Positions 23,005-33,482 are shown, numbered from the stretch's first letter. The stretch: DNA of 64,000 nt from an uncultured Bizionia sp. (GCA_947496215.1 CANMCF010000002.1:248001-312000), one strand, 5' to 3'. Numbers and translations are program-made. The notes: generated from the sequence alone by a model not told the origin.

Positions 23005-24244
23005 TCATTTTTTTCATTAAAATTGTAAATACTTCTTTGATGATTGTTTCTGGAACTCGATTGACATCGACATTGTGATGTGTTTTACCATCTGTCAATT
23101 TCACATAGCTCTTTATTTGTCTATTCAATTCGTTTGGCTCAACTTCTTTTTTCCTATTGTAAATGATACTTGCATCGGTAGTGAGAATGAAATAGAGGTC
23201 AGGTTTAGGAATGAAGGCCCTAATGGATCTTGCAATGTTCTTTGAACCTCCATACCTATAACGCCTATGATCTACGATTAAATCGTCATAATACCGATCA
23301 AAAACAACGAGAGTTGACCTTATTTTTAGGCTTGCAATGTTCTTGATCCAACCATAGTTGTATTGGAATATGAAAAATAGGAGCTTGACATAGGATTTGA
23401 GTGTCGAGTATGGTGGATATTCATGAGGGGCTACTGTTGTTGTGTTGGTAGTGTTGCTCTTTATTGGCTTCAAATGAAAGTAAGCAGTTTTTCTGAAAGG
23501 TAAGGTCGCATTCATCAAACCATCTATAATGGTGGATTTTCCAGAACCGTCCGGTCCTAAAAAGGCAATGACAATGCCAGTGGGCTTTATTATGCGTCTT
23601 ATGATTCTAAGTTTGTTTTCAATGTAATTGCCTATGGATGGTACGATGTTCACCTTTACATCTTCTCTTAGGCGGTCACCATCGTCTATGAGTTTGTTCC
23701 TGTTTCCAGTTTCAAAGGCCTCAATGACTGTTTTTCCAAGGCTGTTGAAGTTTTGTTCCAATTGTAATTTACAGCCTTCTTCATCTTTGTTGAAAAGCTT
23801 GGTCAGGTAATTGAAAGTTTCTTCGGTGATGTTTTTCTTATCTAGCTTTTTAAGCAAATAATGAAAAAATTCATGCCTTGTATCCAAAATGCTTATGTCT
23901 CCGTATGATTTCAAGTTGTTGAAAATTTCTTCTTCTGCATAGAAAGTGGTATTTTTTCTGTGAAGCCTTCCATAGGTGTCCAAGTTCAACATTTCGAAGG
24001 TTTCAGGGTTGAAAATAAAAATGTTCTTTGCATATTGTTCCTGATGGTATATTTGAACGATTTGATACTTTTCTGCTTCACAAAAGGACTTGATGATGTC
24101 TTCTATTTTCAAAAAGACATTGGCTTTGAATAGTATGTCCACATCCTGTGCATCTGTTTTTTTTTCAAACAGGGATTCATAACCATTTATTATAGCATGA
24201 TCTATGGCTTTCAAGTGTAGATATTTTAAGAATCTATGAATCAT
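22991..24244 (-). CDS. Nucleotidyltransferase-like plus thymidylate kinase-like protein
   Basis: This 417-residue two-part protein has an N-terminal segment with TDAQDVDILFK (Asp34, Asp36), reminiscent of the nucleotidyltransferase motif. The C-terminal half is P-loop kinase-like: IAFLGPDGSGKST (P-loop 230-238) and VFDRYYDD (about 314-321), as in the thymidylate kinase family. Such proteins occur in polysaccharide clusters but their substrate is not established. With the APH-like partner it may modify the glycan with a phospho-substituent; that is inference. It is 2 nt from the acyltransferase gene. Confidence 0.72.
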   Translation of the reverse strand: MIHRFLKYLHLKAIDHAIINGYESLFEKKTDAQDVDILFKANVFLKIEDIIKSFCEAEKYQIVQIYHQEQYAKNIFIFNPETFEMLNLDTYGRLHRKNTTFYAEEEIFNNLKSYGDISILDTRHEFFHYLLKKLDKKNITEETFNYLTKLFNKDEEGCKLQLEQNFNSLGKTVIEAFETGNRNKLIDDGDRLREDVKVNIVPSIGNYIENKLRIIRRIIKPTGIVIAFLGPDGSGKSTIIDGLMNATLPFRKTAYFHLKPIKSNTTNTTTVAPHEYPPYSTLKSYVKLLFFIFQYNYGWIKNIASLKIRSTLVVFDRYYDDLIVDHRRYRYGGSKNIARSIRAFIPKPDLYFILTTDASIIYNRKKEVEPNELNRQIKSYVKLTDGKTHHNVDVNRVPETIIKEVFTILMKKMNERH

Positions 24245-24246
24245 CG

Positions 24247-24762
24247 TTATTTTCTCATCTTAATGATTTTGGCTGGTACTCCACCTATTATTGAATACAT
24301 GGGAAAGGATTTTGTGACTACTGACCCCGAGGCAATGATGCTGTGAGCACCTATTTCCACCCCAGGCATTATTATGGCCCTAGTGCCAATCCAAACATCG
24401 TTTCCTATTTTTACAGGTTGTTCTTCTGAGGCTCCTTGTTGATTGATGGGGATGTCTATTCTATCAAAGGCATGGGAAGTTGCCATTATGATTATGTCAG
24501 GTCCCATCAATATGTCATCGCCTAACGAGATTTCTCCTCCCAATTTTGAGTTCTGGCCAAGTTGTGTCCTGTTGCCAATGGTTAACCGTTCTCCATTTCC
24601 AAAGTAACAATGATCTTTTACGAAGATGCCATCTCCACACTGCTTCACAATTCGTCTAACTAAAAATCGCCTGATGGCATAAAACAGTCTATACCCTGGA
24701 AAGGGTTGCATTGGTAGATGCTGGGCTATGCTATAATAGAAGAATAGGTAGATTTTTCTCAT
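24247..24762 (-). CDS. Hexapeptide-repeat acyltransferase (O-acetyltransferase)
   Basis: This 171-residue protein has a left-handed beta-helix acetyltransferase pattern: repeats with I-x4 periodicity ([34 protein letters not shown]), the catalytic His in ATSHAF, and [31 protein letters not shown] at the C-terminus. It resembles maltose/galactoside O-acetyltransferases and those that acetylate EPS sugars. Acetyl-CoA is the probable donor. It is 1 nt from the next gene of the cluster. Confidence 0.92.
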   Translation of the reverse strand: MRKIYLFFYYSIAQHLPMQPFPGYRLFYAIRRFLVRRIVKQCGDGIFVKDHCYFGNGERLTIGNRTQLGQNSKLGGEISLGDDILMGPDIIIMATSHAFDRIDIPINQQGASEEQPVKIGNDVWIGTRAIIMPGVEIGAHSIIASGSVVTKSFPMYSIIGGVPAKIIKMRK

Positions 24763-24763
24763 T

Positions 24764-25876
24764 TCAATTGATATTGGTTAGTGTTTTGAAAAATGATTCG
24801 GCTTTGTTCTTTATGGTATATTTCGATACGGAAGTCAGAGCGTTTGATGACATCGTAGCCAAGTTGTTTATGGTGTTGTTTATCGAGGTTATGAAATCGC
24901 CTTGTGGATGTAGCACATACCCGTTTACATTGTTTTCGACAATTGACGATGCTCCTGCATTTTCAGAACACATTACAGGAAGGCCTGAAGCCAATGCTTC
25001 TACCACGACATAACCAAATGTGTCTCTGTTTGTCGGGAATACGAAAATGTCCGAAGCCTTGTAGTACTTTTTCAATTGATCTCCTTCCTGACGTTGGATG
25101 AGTTTTATTTTGTGGGACATGTCTTTGGCTTTGATTATTGTTTCAAAGTGTGGTTTCAATTCCCCTTCTCCTATCAAAAACAATTCGCAGTTTGGCATCG
25201 TAATGATGTCGTTTATTAGTTTTTCCAAATTTTTTAATGGGATGTAGTTGCTAACGCATAGCAATGAAGTCTTCTCTTTGGAGAAGCCAAGCATTTCCCT
25301 GAGAGGTTCTTTTTTGGGTAGTTCTTCTATTTTACCCATCCATTCGACTACGTCAATGGTTTGAATGGATTTTTTTACTTCTATGGCGGGGAATTGTTCT
25401 TTTAGATATTTGACTGTGAGGTCGGAAGAAGCAATGAATGCATTGGTGTGCCTCGCAATGAAACTCCTCAGTAGGTTTCTAAAAGTCGAATTGTTTTTCT
25501 CGGTTTGCTTGATGGCATCAGTAAGGATTAGAAATTTACAGTTTAAAACCGATTTGAAAATTGCCATGTACAAACTAGGAAACCAAAAGGCTACGCTAAT
25601 GACTATGTCTGGTTTTTCTTTTTTTACCTTGAATAAAAAGCTGGGATTCATTTGTGTGCGGTACGATACTGCAAATCGCTTTAAATTTGTTTTGCCTTCT
25701 ATTACCTTTAAGGAATAATTGTTTTTTGAACTGATAAAGTGCTTTGCTTTCCATTGATCGTGTAAACCCGGCTGGTTTCCAAAACAGAAAACGACAAGTT
25801 CCAAGTGTTTCCCAAGTTCATTGAAAAACTTGTGATTGGCTGGATATAACGGAGGGTGTAGGATAACAACTTTCAT
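24764..25876 (-). CDS. Glycosyltransferase family 4 protein
   Basis: This 370-residue GT-B enzyme begins [12 protein letters not shown] and has the donor lobe [57 protein letters not shown] with the family E-x7-E motif. It probably adds one sugar to the lipid-linked repeat unit. Its start overlaps the stop of the upstream glycosyltransferase by 4 nt, indicating coupled translation. The sugar is not predictable. Confidence 0.9.
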   Translation of the reverse strand: MKVVILHPPLYPANHKFFNELGKHLELVVFCFGNQPGLHDQWKAKHFISSKNNYSLKVIEGKTNLKRFAVSYRTQMNPSFLFKVKKEKPDIVISVAFWFPSLYMAIFKSVLNCKFLILTDAIKQTEKNNSTFRNLLRSFIARHTNAFIASSDLTVKYLKEQFPAIEVKKSIQTIDVVEWMGKIEELPKKEPLREMLGFSKEKTSLLCVSNYIPLKNLEKLINDIITMPNCELFLIGEGELKPHFETIIKAKDMSHKIKLIQRQEGDQLKKYYKASDIFVFPTNRDTFGYVVVEALASGLPVMCSENAGASSIVENNVNGYVLHPQGDFITSINNTINNLATMSSNALTSVSKYTIKNKAESFFKTLTNIN

Positions 25877-26961
25877 GATTGTCTTAAAAGGGTTTTGTAT
25901 AGTTTGTTGTAATCTTCAACAAAGCGCTTTACTGAAAATTCTCTTTCTGCATGTTCCTTTGCATTTGTAGCTATCTGTCTTGCAAAGTCAGGGTATTTGA
26001 TCAATAGCAATATTGCATCGGCCCATTGTTTGGGGTCAAATGGATTCACCAAAAGCCCTGTTTTCTTGTCTTTTATGAGTTCTGGCAAGGCACCTGAATT
26101 GGAAGCGATAATTGGTTTTTTCTCCACCATGGCTTCAGCAACGGCAATCCCAAAGCCTTCTACATAACAAGGATGTACAAAGATGTCCGTGGTTTTGTAT
26201 AAGTCCCCAATGTTTTTCTGGTAGCCTAAAAGCTGAAAGTTGTCATTTAGGCTGTTTGCTTCTATTTGTGCTGTAAAAGAGTCTTTTTTTGGACCATCCC
26301 CAGCGATTAGAAACCTGATTTGGGTTTGTTTCCTTTCTAGGAGTATTGTTGCACAGTCAATTAGGACTTGAACGTTTTTTATCTTGGACAAGCCTGAAAC
26401 GCAAAGTATGTTTATGGTCTGTTTCTTCAAAGGAATTTCATTGTCTTTTGAAGTAGGTTTGTTTGTGCCATTGTAAATAACAAAGCCATTTGCTTGTTTC
26501 AATGAAGGGTATACTTTTGTTTTTTCTTTTTTCACATAATTGGAGATGTAGACAAAGGCATCCGCTTTTTTATAGATCCTATTTAAAAGGTGTCTTTTGT
26601 AACCAATAGGAGACAAGGCGCCTACAAAGGCAATTATCAATTTTACCTTGGGTCTCAAGATTTTTAAGATTCCAGACAACAACTCTCCAAAGAAGAATTG
26701 AGATTGTATGATTTCGATTTCATGCTCATCAATTATTCTTAAAAGACTTTTGATGTGCTTGTAGAGGTTTCTTTTGTAGACACCTTCAAAGATCTTGGCA
26801 CCAGATTCTATGAAGTCTTCCTTGAATTCTTTTGAATAGGCATTGGACCATACGTACATATAGCACTCGTTGGAAGAGTGTTTTATGAGATCCATTGTCT
26901 TTTTCGGCGTTCCTCCGAATTTGTTGAATGATGGTAATATGTATAATATTCTTGCTGCCAT
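25873..26961 (-). CDS. Glycosyltransferase family 4 protein
   Basis: This 362-residue GT4 enzyme has an N-terminal lobe ILYILPSFNKFGGTPKKTMDL and the donor lobe ILCVSGLSKIKNVQVLI, FLIAGDGPKKD, DIFVHPCYVEGFGIAVAEAMVEKKPIIAS with both conserved Glu residues. The C-terminal helix REFSVKRFVEDYNKLYKTLL is typical. It is one of four GT4-type enzymes in the cluster; together with the WecG-like enzyme and WecA this suggests a repeat unit of about five to six sugars. Confidence 0.91.
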   Translation of the reverse strand: MAARILYILPSFNKFGGTPKKTMDLIKHSSNECYMYVWSNAYSKEFKEDFIESGAKIFEGVYKRNLYKHIKSLLRIIDEHEIEIIQSQFFFGELLSGILKILRPKVKLIIAFVGALSPIGYKRHLLNRIYKKADAFVYISNYVKKEKTKVYPSLKQANGFVIYNGTNKPTSKDNEIPLKKQTINILCVSGLSKIKNVQVLIDCATILLERKQTQIRFLIAGDGPKKDSFTAQIEANSLNDNFQLLGYQKNIGDLYKTTDIFVHPCYVEGFGIAVAEAMVEKKPIIASNSGALPELIKDKKTGLLVNPFDPKQWADAILLLIKYPDFARQIATNAKEHAEREFSVKRFVEDYNKLYKTLLRQS

Positions 26962-28239
26962 TTATGGGTTTGTATTTATGTTGTCGTCTTGTATTGGAGT
27001 GTCTTTACTTGACAATAGGAAGTGAAACGCTATGATTCCAGGAGTTATTCCATGCGCAAACGTAAAGACCGACCAAGTGTAATTGACAAATAGATATTGC
27101 ATTAAATAAATAGACATTGCCAACGACAAGGGGTTCTTATAGGCTTTGAAAAAGCCCAATGCATAATATCTAATCAAGACGATTAGAATAATTGTCGTAC
27201 CTACATATCCGAATTTGATGAGCATGTCCACATAGCCGGAATCTATAACTGTGAAGCGTTCCATGAATCTATTGGACCCGAACGTCTTAAACTCTTTCAT
27301 GAAGTCTGAGGATTGATGGATAAACCCATATCCCAATTCTTTTTGTCTATTGATGGCTTCCCATCTGAATTCGTTGTATATCTCCCTTGCATTCAGAGAA
27401 TTGTTTTCTCCGGTAATGATGCCTTCAATGTTGTTGACGAGCTTCTCATACAGTCCCTTTATGAAAAGCAATGCTGTGGACAGTCCAAGAAAGGCAATCA
27501 AGGAAAAGCGAGTGATTATAAGTTTTTTTAGAGTTAATTTGTTGTCATATATGTACTTGTAGAGAATGAATCCGGACAATGTCATGATGGTGAGACTAAG
27601 ATGAGCTGCCAAAAACAAGCCCAGAAAAAGATATATGATGATTAACCTGTCTTTTAGATTTCTAATGTCCGAAAACTTTATCCTGATGACGTATATGAAT
27701 AAGGCTAAACTTATATAGGTCGGGAAAAACGTTCGTACGAAGCTTTCATTGTAATATAAAGGAGGAGCAAATTGAGGTATGAAAAGGCCCATTAAATAGA
27801 TGGAACTTAGATATATTCCTAAAAACTTGATAAAACTCAATAATCGTGTGTTGTCAATTCTATCTCGATATACTACCATATAAACGAATAAAAAATAGAA
27901 CCAAGTTTCCTTGCTGGCCATGAATGCAAGATATATGGACGAATTGTTATCTAGAAAAGGTTTGACAATGCCATAAAGCAACATCGCGATTATAAAGTAG
28001 ACGAACCATTGCATCTCCTTGGGAATGACATACCATCGTCTTTTGAAAAAGAGGCTGACTATGGTCAAGAGGTTGAGCCCGAAATAACCGATCTCGATAC
28101 CAGAAACAATAAAAGAAGAAGGGTCTATAAAGCCTAAGAACTTGGTGGATGCCAAAATGTAGTATAGTATGAAATAGCTAGGGTATTTTATACTTAGCAT
28201 TAATCCAATACCGTAAAAGCATAGAAGTACTATAATCAT
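26962..28239 (-). CDS. wzy: O-antigen/exopolysaccharide polymerase (Wzy-like)
   Basis: This 425-residue protein has about eleven predicted membrane segments and a large loop between residues 285 and 330. Wzy-type polymerases lack strong sequence motifs, so this call rests on topology, length and position between the flippase and the glycosyltransferases. It would join lipid-linked repeat units in the periplasm. The start codon overlaps the stop of wzx upstream by 4 nt. Confidence 0.82.
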   Translation of the reverse strand: MIIVLLCFYGIGLMLSIKYPSYFILYYILASTKFLGFIDPSSFIVSGIEIGYFGLNLLTIVSLFFKRRWYVIPKEMQWFVYFIIAMLLYGIVKPFLDNNSSIYLAFMASKETWFYFLFVYMVVYRDRIDNTRLLSFIKFLGIYLSSIYLMGLFIPQFAPPLYYNESFVRTFFPTYISLALFIYVIRIKFSDIRNLKDRLIIIYLFLGLFLAAHLSLTIMTLSGFILYKYIYDNKLTLKKLIITRFSLIAFLGLSTALLFIKGLYEKLVNNIEGIITGENNSLNAREIYNEFRWEAINRQKELGYGFIHQSSDFMKEFKTFGSNRFMERFTVIDSGYVDMLIKFGYVGTTIILIVLIRYYALGFFKAYKNPLSLAMSIYLMQYLFVNYTWSVFTFAHGITPGIIAFHFLLSSKDTPIQDDNINTNP

Positions 28240-29519
28240 ACCTTGACTATTTGCTTGTTGTTATTTATGAAAAATGTTATGGCAATGGCAATTGCACCAA
28301 TGATTAAGCTTATGCTGTATGCGTAGATGAATCTGTAGATGAGGTCATATTCCTTCAAGGCAAAAAAGAATATGATGCTACAAAAAGGAACAATCAACTT
28401 TAGTAGGAATGCCTTTTTAAGTTCATTGTTCCCTAAAAAATACCTATAGAATACTTCTACTATGGCTACAGATCCCAAAGCTAGTATCAATACGAATGAG
28501 ATGTCATATAGAAGGGATAGGTTGTCGGTCTTCAAACTTAGGAAGGAAAGAACATCCAAGCCTAGAACATAATATCCAACAAGCATCAATAGGTACATCA
28601 AAGTCGAAATGTAAAAAATATTATATGAGATCCTTACCATATTGCCTTTGTTGGTCTTTATCTGTTTTGAAAAGACGGCAAACATCGGTGTGGCCAAGGC
28701 TATAATGAAACTATTGGCCAGCATTGCTATTTTAAAGGACAGATCGAACAAGGCATATAAACCGACATCGGCAACCATAAGAACGAAAATGTAGCGCATA
28801 GTTGGCATGATGAGGCTGTTTACCAGTCCAATGTTTAAAAAGGCAAAAGAGCTTTTCAAGACGTATTTGACATTGGAAAGGCTCACCTTCACTATTCGGA
28901 TGGAGGTTTTGACCTTTAGGTAGGCAATGTTGAAAATGAACAATAGTGAAGTCAATACCAAAGGTGTTATTATATATGGGATGATCTCACTGGTGAAAAA
29001 ACTAAGGATGTATATTGTAAGATACAACAGTGGCGTGTATATGGCAAAACTCAAATTAACGACGTGAATCATCAATTTGGCTTCCAATACCGTTCGACAT
29101 AAATTATTCATGAGCATCAATAGAAGGAGGAGGAAACCCGTGTTGAGCAAAATGAATTTATCATTGTCAACCATATTCAACTTGCTGCCAAGGAGGTCTA
29201 CCGAGAAAAGTTGTAATGCAATGAATACCAATGACATAACACCTATAATGGATAGATTGATGTAGAATGCAGAAGAAACTACCTTGTTTTCTGAAATTTT
29301 GTTTTCTCCACTCAATAGGACCACAGCTTTGGATAGCCCCAAGTCAACAAGTGAAGAGACACCACTAAACAACAAGGTCAAACTTACTATGCCATAAAGT
29401 TCCAAGCCAATTCGTTTTATGATTAGCGGCAATAACAACAAAGTCACTAGTGATACCGTAAGAATTTTACTTACAGACACTAAAAAGTTAGTTTTTAGAT
29501 ACTTCGAAATGCTCTTCAA
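28236..29519 (-). CDS. wzx: Oligosaccharide flippase (Wzx-like)
   Basis: This 427-residue protein has about 12 to 14 membrane segments with the MATE/Wzx pattern, including an early segment LELYGIVSLTLLFSGVSSLVDLGLSKAVV that is typical of polysaccharide flippases. It would move the lipid-linked repeat unit across the inner membrane. The reading frame has no ATG near its beginning; translation probably starts with TTG (29517-29519). The 94-nt gap before the fucose genes (29520-29613) is A+T-rich and holds no recognisable gene. Confidence 0.88.
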   Translation of the reverse strand: MKSISKYLKTNFLVSVSKILTVSLVTLLLLPLIIKRIGLELYGIVSLTLLFSGVSSLVDLGLSKAVVLLSGENKISENKVVSSAFYINLSIIGVMSLVFIALQLFSVDLLGSKLNMVDNDKFILLNTGFLLLLLMLMNNLCRTVLEAKLMIHVVNLSFAIYTPLLYLTIYILSFFTSEIIPYIITPLVLTSLLFIFNIAYLKVKTSIRIVKVSLSNVKYVLKSSFAFLNIGLVNSLIMPTMRYIFVLMVADVGLYALFDLSFKIAMLANSFIIALATPMFAVFSKQIKTNKGNMVRISYNIFYISTLMYLLMLVGYYVLGLDVLSFLSLKTDNLSLLYDISFVLILALGSVAIVEVFYRYFLGNNELKKAFLLKLIVPFCSIIFFFALKEYDLIYRFIYAYSISLIIGAIAIAITFFINNNKQIVKV

Positions 29520-29613
29520 TTTTTTTGATTATAATTGTTTTGGGAGCTGTAGGGAATTAAATTGTTTTTTTAGTTAGTATGTTTAGTCAATTAGTAATTA
29601 AGATATGAATTAA

Positions 29614-30567
29614 TTATTTAATGGACACTTTTCTTAATCTTTCAATATTTTCACAATACCATTTGTAGGTCTTGGAAATGCCATCTCTCAAATCTATTTT
29701 TGCCTTCCATCCCAAGTTGTTGATCTTGGAAACATTTAATAGTTTTCTAGGCGTGCCGTCTGGTTTGGAGGTATCCCAAACAATTTGCCCTTCATGGCCT
29801 GTGATTTCTTGGACAATCTCTGCCAATTCCTTTATGGAGATGTCTTTTCCAGTTCCAATGTTGTATAAGGATTCTGGTAGTTCATTTTCTACTGTAAAGA
29901 CGACAGCCTTGGCCAAATCGTCGACATGCAAAAACTCGCGCATTGGTGTTCCTGTGCCCCACAAGACAACATCATCGTGGTTGTTTGTCTTAGCCTCGTG
30001 AAATTTTCTAAGCATGGCTGGCAATACATGGGACGTTTTCAAATCGAAGTTGTCGAAGGAACCAAATAGATTGGTGGGCATCAAACTCACGAAATCTCTA
30101 TTGAATTGTTTTCTTATGGCTTCACACAACTTTACCCCAGAAATTTTTGCAACGGCATACGATTCGTTGGTAGGTTCTAGTTTGCCTGACAGCAAAGAGT
30201 CTTCACCTATGGGCTGGGGTGCCAATTTGGGATAGATGCATGAACTACCTAGAAAAATGAACTTTTTGACGTTTAGATCGAAAGCTGCTTTTATGAGGTT
30301 GTTTTGAATTAACATGTTATCCATCAAAAATTGATAGGGATAGTCATTGTTGGCAACAATGCCACCAACTACAGCTGCGGCATCTATGATTATTTCTGGT
30401 TTTTCTTCAGATAAAAACATATGGACGTCTTCTTGTTTTCTTAGATCCAACGCATTGCTTGATCTTCCTAATAGATTGGTGTATTCCTCCTTTTCAAGAG
30501 CTCTCCATATTGCTTTGCCTACCATCCCATTATGCCCGGCAATATATATTTTTTGATTTTTTTTCAC
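29614..30567 (-). CDS. fcl: GDP-L-fucose synthase
   Basis: This short-chain dehydrogenase/epimerase of about 317 residues has the NAD(P)-binding loop IYIAGHNGMVGKAIW, FLGSSCIYPKLAPQP, ESYAVAKISG with the catalytic Tyr and Lys, and ATNLFG-like SLMPTNLFGSFDNF. It turns the 4-keto-6-deoxymannose product of Gmd into GDP-L-fucose. The frame extends to TTG at 30576, but GTG at 30567 gives the start MKKNQKIYIAGH and lies 1 nt after the gmd stop. Adjacent gmd confirms the pathway. Confidence 0.93.
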   Translation of the reverse strand: MKKNQKIYIAGHNGMVGKAIWRALEKEEYTNLLGRSSNALDLRKQEDVHMFLSEEKPEIIIDAAAVVGGIVANNDYPYQFLMDNMLIQNNLIKAAFDLNVKKFIFLGSSCIYPKLAPQPIGEDSLLSGKLEPTNESYAVAKISGVKLCEAIRKQFNRDFVSLMPTNLFGSFDNFDLKTSHVLPAMLRKFHEAKTNNHDDVVLWGTGTPMREFLHVDDLAKAVVFTVENELPESLYNIGTGKDISIKELAEIVQEITGHEGQIVWDTSKPDGTPRKLLNVSKINNLGWKAKIDLRDGISKTYKWYCENIERLRKVSIK

Positions 30568-30568
30568 G

Positions 30569-31690
30569 TTATTCAAAATGGTTTAGGGTTTTGTAACCTC
30601 CTTCTTTTAGATATTGCTCTTCTTTCATCAGCTTCAAGTCATTGTGCATCATATCTGTAATCAAGTCTTTCAAAGAATGCTTGGCTACCCAACCTAGTTT
30701 GTTTTTTGCCTTTGAGGGGTCACCTATCAAAAGGTCGACCTCGGTAGGCCTGAAATATTTAGGGTCTATGGACAAGACTTCTTTCCCAATCGGCAATTGG
30801 TAGTTGTAATTATTGCATGCCAATACGTAAGCTTTTTCATTGGCTCCTGAACCGTCAAATTCCAATTCAATGCCAACTTCAGCAAAACTCATCTTTACAA
30901 AATCTCTTACAGATGTGGATTTTCCAGTGGCAATAACCCAATCTTCTGGTGTATCTGTCTGTAAAATCATCCACATCATCTCCACATAGTCCTTTGCATG
31001 TCCCCAATCCCTTTTGGCATCAAGGTTTCCAATGTATAACTTATCTTGAAGTCCGCAAGCTATCCTTGCCGTTGCTCGGGTGATCTTTCTTGTAACGAAG
31101 GTTTCTCCTCTCAAGGGGGATTCATGATTGAATAAGATCCCATTGCAGGCAAACATATTATAAGCTTCTCTATAGTTTACTGTAATCCAGTAGGCATACA
31201 TCTTTGCAACGGCATAAGGGCTTCTAGGATAAAAAGGTGTTGTTTCAGATTGAGGTACTTCTTGTACCTTTCCAAACAATTCAGAAGTAGATGCCTGATA
31301 TATCTTTGTTTTCTTTTCCAATCCCAACAAGCGTACGGCATCAAGTACTCTAAGTGTGCCTAGCCCATCGGCATTTCCTGTATATTCTGGAATGTCGAAT
31401 GATACCCTGACATGACTCATGGCCGCAAGGTTGTATATTTCATCCGGTTCTATTTCTTTTATCAGGCGTATTAGGTTGGAGGTGTCGGTCATATCTCCAT
31501 AATGCAAGATGAAATTCCTGTTCTCTATATGCGGGTCTTGATACAGATGATCAATCCTACTTGTGTTGAATAGCGACGAACGTCTTTTCAAACCATGTAC
31601 TACATACCCTTTTTTTAATAGGAATTCGCTTAGATAAGCGCCGTCCTGCCCTGTAATGCCCGTAATTAAGGCTACTTTCTTGTTCCTCAT
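30569..31690 (-). CDS. gmd: GDP-mannose 4,6-dehydratase
   Basis: This 373-residue protein has the complete Gmd signature: [36 protein letters not shown]-like [35 protein letters not shown] and [12 protein letters not shown] with the Tyr-x3-Lys pair. It converts GDP-mannose to GDP-4-keto-6-deoxymannose, the precursor of GDP-fucose and several other deoxysugars. Together with fcl it gives the fucose donor for the cluster. No other nucleotide-sugar genes are in the window, so the remaining donors come from elsewhere. Confidence 0.96.
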   Translation of the reverse strand: MRNKKVALITGITGQDGAYLSEFLLKKGYVVHGLKRRSSLFNTSRIDHLYQDPHIENRNFILHYGDMTDTSNLIRLIKEIEPDEIYNLAAMSHVRVSFDIPEYTGNADGLGTLRVLDAVRLLGLEKKTKIYQASTSELFGKVQEVPQSETTPFYPRSPYAVAKMYAYWITVNYREAYNMFACNGILFNHESPLRGETFVTRKITRATARIACGLQDKLYIGNLDAKRDWGHAKDYVEMMWMILQTDTPEDWVIATGKSTSVRDFVKMSFAEVGIELEFDGSGANEKAYVLACNNYNYQLPIGKEVLSIDPKYFRPTEVDLLIGDPSKAKNKLGWVAKHSLKDLITDMMHNDLKLMKEEQYLKEGGYKTLNHFE

Positions 31691-31728
31691 AACTTATGTT
31701 CATCAATTTAGTTTGGGTAGGGCCAATT

Positions 31729-32415
31729 TTAATAATACCAGTCTGCGTGGCTTCTTTTATTTCCTATGTAATATTGTATTCCTATTGTAAAGTTTGCAAA
31801 GCGTCCTGTGACTTTTCTTCTATCGATGTTTATTAATTCTCCATTGTAAAAGTATTGTTGTTCGCGGCTAAATATGAAAGCTAGGTCCAAGCGAAAAGCT
31901 ATTCGATCCGAATATTTGTATTGGGGAGTTACTCCAAATGTCATATTTCCTATTCTTTCGTAGTCTTTGGTGTTTTCAGGTGTCAAACCAAATGTGAATT
32001 CGCCTCCATTTCTGTAGCGCTTGATGGCATCTGGAAATGCGTGGGTCAATCCTACGCCAGCGTGTAACAATATGTTGAAATTAATGTTGTCATTTAAATT
32101 GAGATGGTTGGTGAAATTGTAGATGCCTTCTATTCCGATGCGTTTGTAGGTGTTGCCTATGTTCTTGTCGTTCTTGTTTTGAAACCTGTCTCTAGCCACA
32201 TAAAGCTTTATGCCATAGAATTCATTGAAATTGTATCGTAGGCCCAGATCCAAATGTCTAGGGAAATTATAATTCGATTGATTGATGGTTGAAAGAGGTA
32301 AGATCGGGATGTTCATCCCGTAGGATAATTCCACAGAAAAGACATTATACCTCTTTTGCGAAAAAGAGAGGTTGAATGCGAAAAGCAGTAGAATTAATAT
32401 GTAGGTTCTAGTCAA
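31729..32415 (-). CDS. Outer-membrane beta-barrel protein
   Basis: This protein of about 228 residues starts with a signal peptide (ILILLLFAFNLSFSQ) and continues as alternating beta-strands of about 10-12 residues that end in an aromatic residue, so it is probably an 8-10-stranded barrel. There is no ATG at the front of the frame: translation must start from TTG at 32413-32415, which the signal peptide supports. It follows the fucose genes in reverse order and has no assigned role. Upstream, 32416-32681 is A+T-rich with no gene seen. Confidence 0.75.
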   Translation of the reverse strand: MTRTYILILLLFAFNLSFSQKRYNVFSVELSYGMNIPILPLSTINQSNYNFPRHLDLGLRYNFNEFYGIKLYVARDRFQNKNDKNIGNTYKRIGIEGIYNFTNHLNLNDNINFNILLHAGVGLTHAFPDAIKRYRNGGEFTFGLTPENTKDYERIGNMTFGVTPQYKYSDRIAFRLDLAFIFSREQQYFYNGELINIDRRKVTGRFANFTIGIQYYIGNKRSHADWYY

Positions 32416-32681
32416 ATTTTGAGGGATTTTTTTTAAAAGAATACAGATATTACATACAAGTTAGTTAATTATTCTTAAAAGTACACACTCTAGTTCATTT
32501 AAATTTCAAGGAAATTCATCTTGTATTTCAATTGATTAACGATAGGAAAAGTGGCATGTGTTAAAGGAAAACGATCTATGGATAGGAGGTTGTTTCTCTA
32601 AAGAAAGGTGTTGTTTCAATGAGTTTGCCATAGTTTGAAAATGAAGTTGAAGCAAAGGTTGGACTCAATTTATGAAACGAT

Positions 32682-33410
32682 CTAAGCAATGTGTTTTAGG
32701 TAGTAGTCATGTAAATTCTCGGCAGAAGCACCAAACCATTTTTTCACATAGATTGTCCAAAAATGATATTGTAGTTTCCATATGCCATTGTCCTCATATC
32801 GTCTTGCCGAAGTGGTGAGCCATTCTTGGATGACGATGAATTCATCTATGGCATATAACTTGTTGATCAGGTCGTTGTCTTCATATATGATGAAGGTTTC
32901 ATTAAAATTCCCTAGCGATTCGAACAAGGGTTTCGTTATGAATTGACTTTGGTCTCCTCCACGGCAAGCCCTCCATTGAAATTGTGTTAGCCAACTAGCT
33001 AGTCTTAACCACCAATGGTCATGGTCAAACTTCATTTTGAAGCAACCCGCAAGGTTTCCTCTTTCAATTTCATCGATGATGAACTGGTCAAAGTTCTTTG
33101 GAGGAAAGGAATCTGCATGTAGGAAGTACAATATGTTTCCAGTCGAAATCTTGGCACCAGCATTCATTTGTTTAGCCCTCCCTTTTTTGGAGTGGATTAA
33201 ATGAATGTTCGAGTGATCGGTTTTCATATTGCCTGAGGATGCGAAACTCTTTACAATGCCTTGAGAACCGTCCAAGCTGCCACCATCTACAACAATGATG
33301 TCTGCTATGTTCTTTTCAGAACTATGGTTTGTTAAATGATGCAACAATTTTTTGATTGTTTCAGCTTCATTCAAAATAGGTATGACTATGGAAATCTTAT
33401 GCTTTGCCAT
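32682..33410 (-). CDS. TIGR04283 family arsenosugar biosynthesis glycosyltransferase
   Basis: This GT2-type enzyme of 242 residues begins MAKHKISIVIPILNEAETIKKLL, then DIIVVDGGSLDGSQ and YFLHADSFPPKNF, with the metal-binding Asp. GGDQSQFI and FNETFIIYEDNDLINKL complete the family's pattern. Members occur in arsenosugar gene sets and probably help attach the aglycone or sugar part of the arsenosugar. The frame extends to a TTG at 33458; the ATG at 33410 fits the strand. It is the last gene of the minus-strand arsenosugar group, 24 nt after the DUF547 gene by the alternative start. Confidence 0.86.
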   Translation of the reverse strand: MAKHKISIVIPILNEAETIKKLLHHLTNHSSEKNIADIIVVDGGSLDGSQGIVKSFASSGNMKTDHSNIHLIHSKKGRAKQMNAGAKISTGNILYFLHADSFPPKNFDQFIIDEIERGNLAGCFKMKFDHDHWWLRLASWLTQFQWRACRGGDQSQFITKPLFESLGNFNETFIIYEDNDLINKLYAIDEFIVIQEWLTTSARRYEDNGIWKLQYHFWTIYVKKWFGASAENLHDYYLKHIA

Positions 33411-33482
33411 GGTTTTGGTTACTCCTTCTTGTTTATATGTAGATTTGGTTGGGGACAACTCAAGCTAAAGGAATTATAATCA

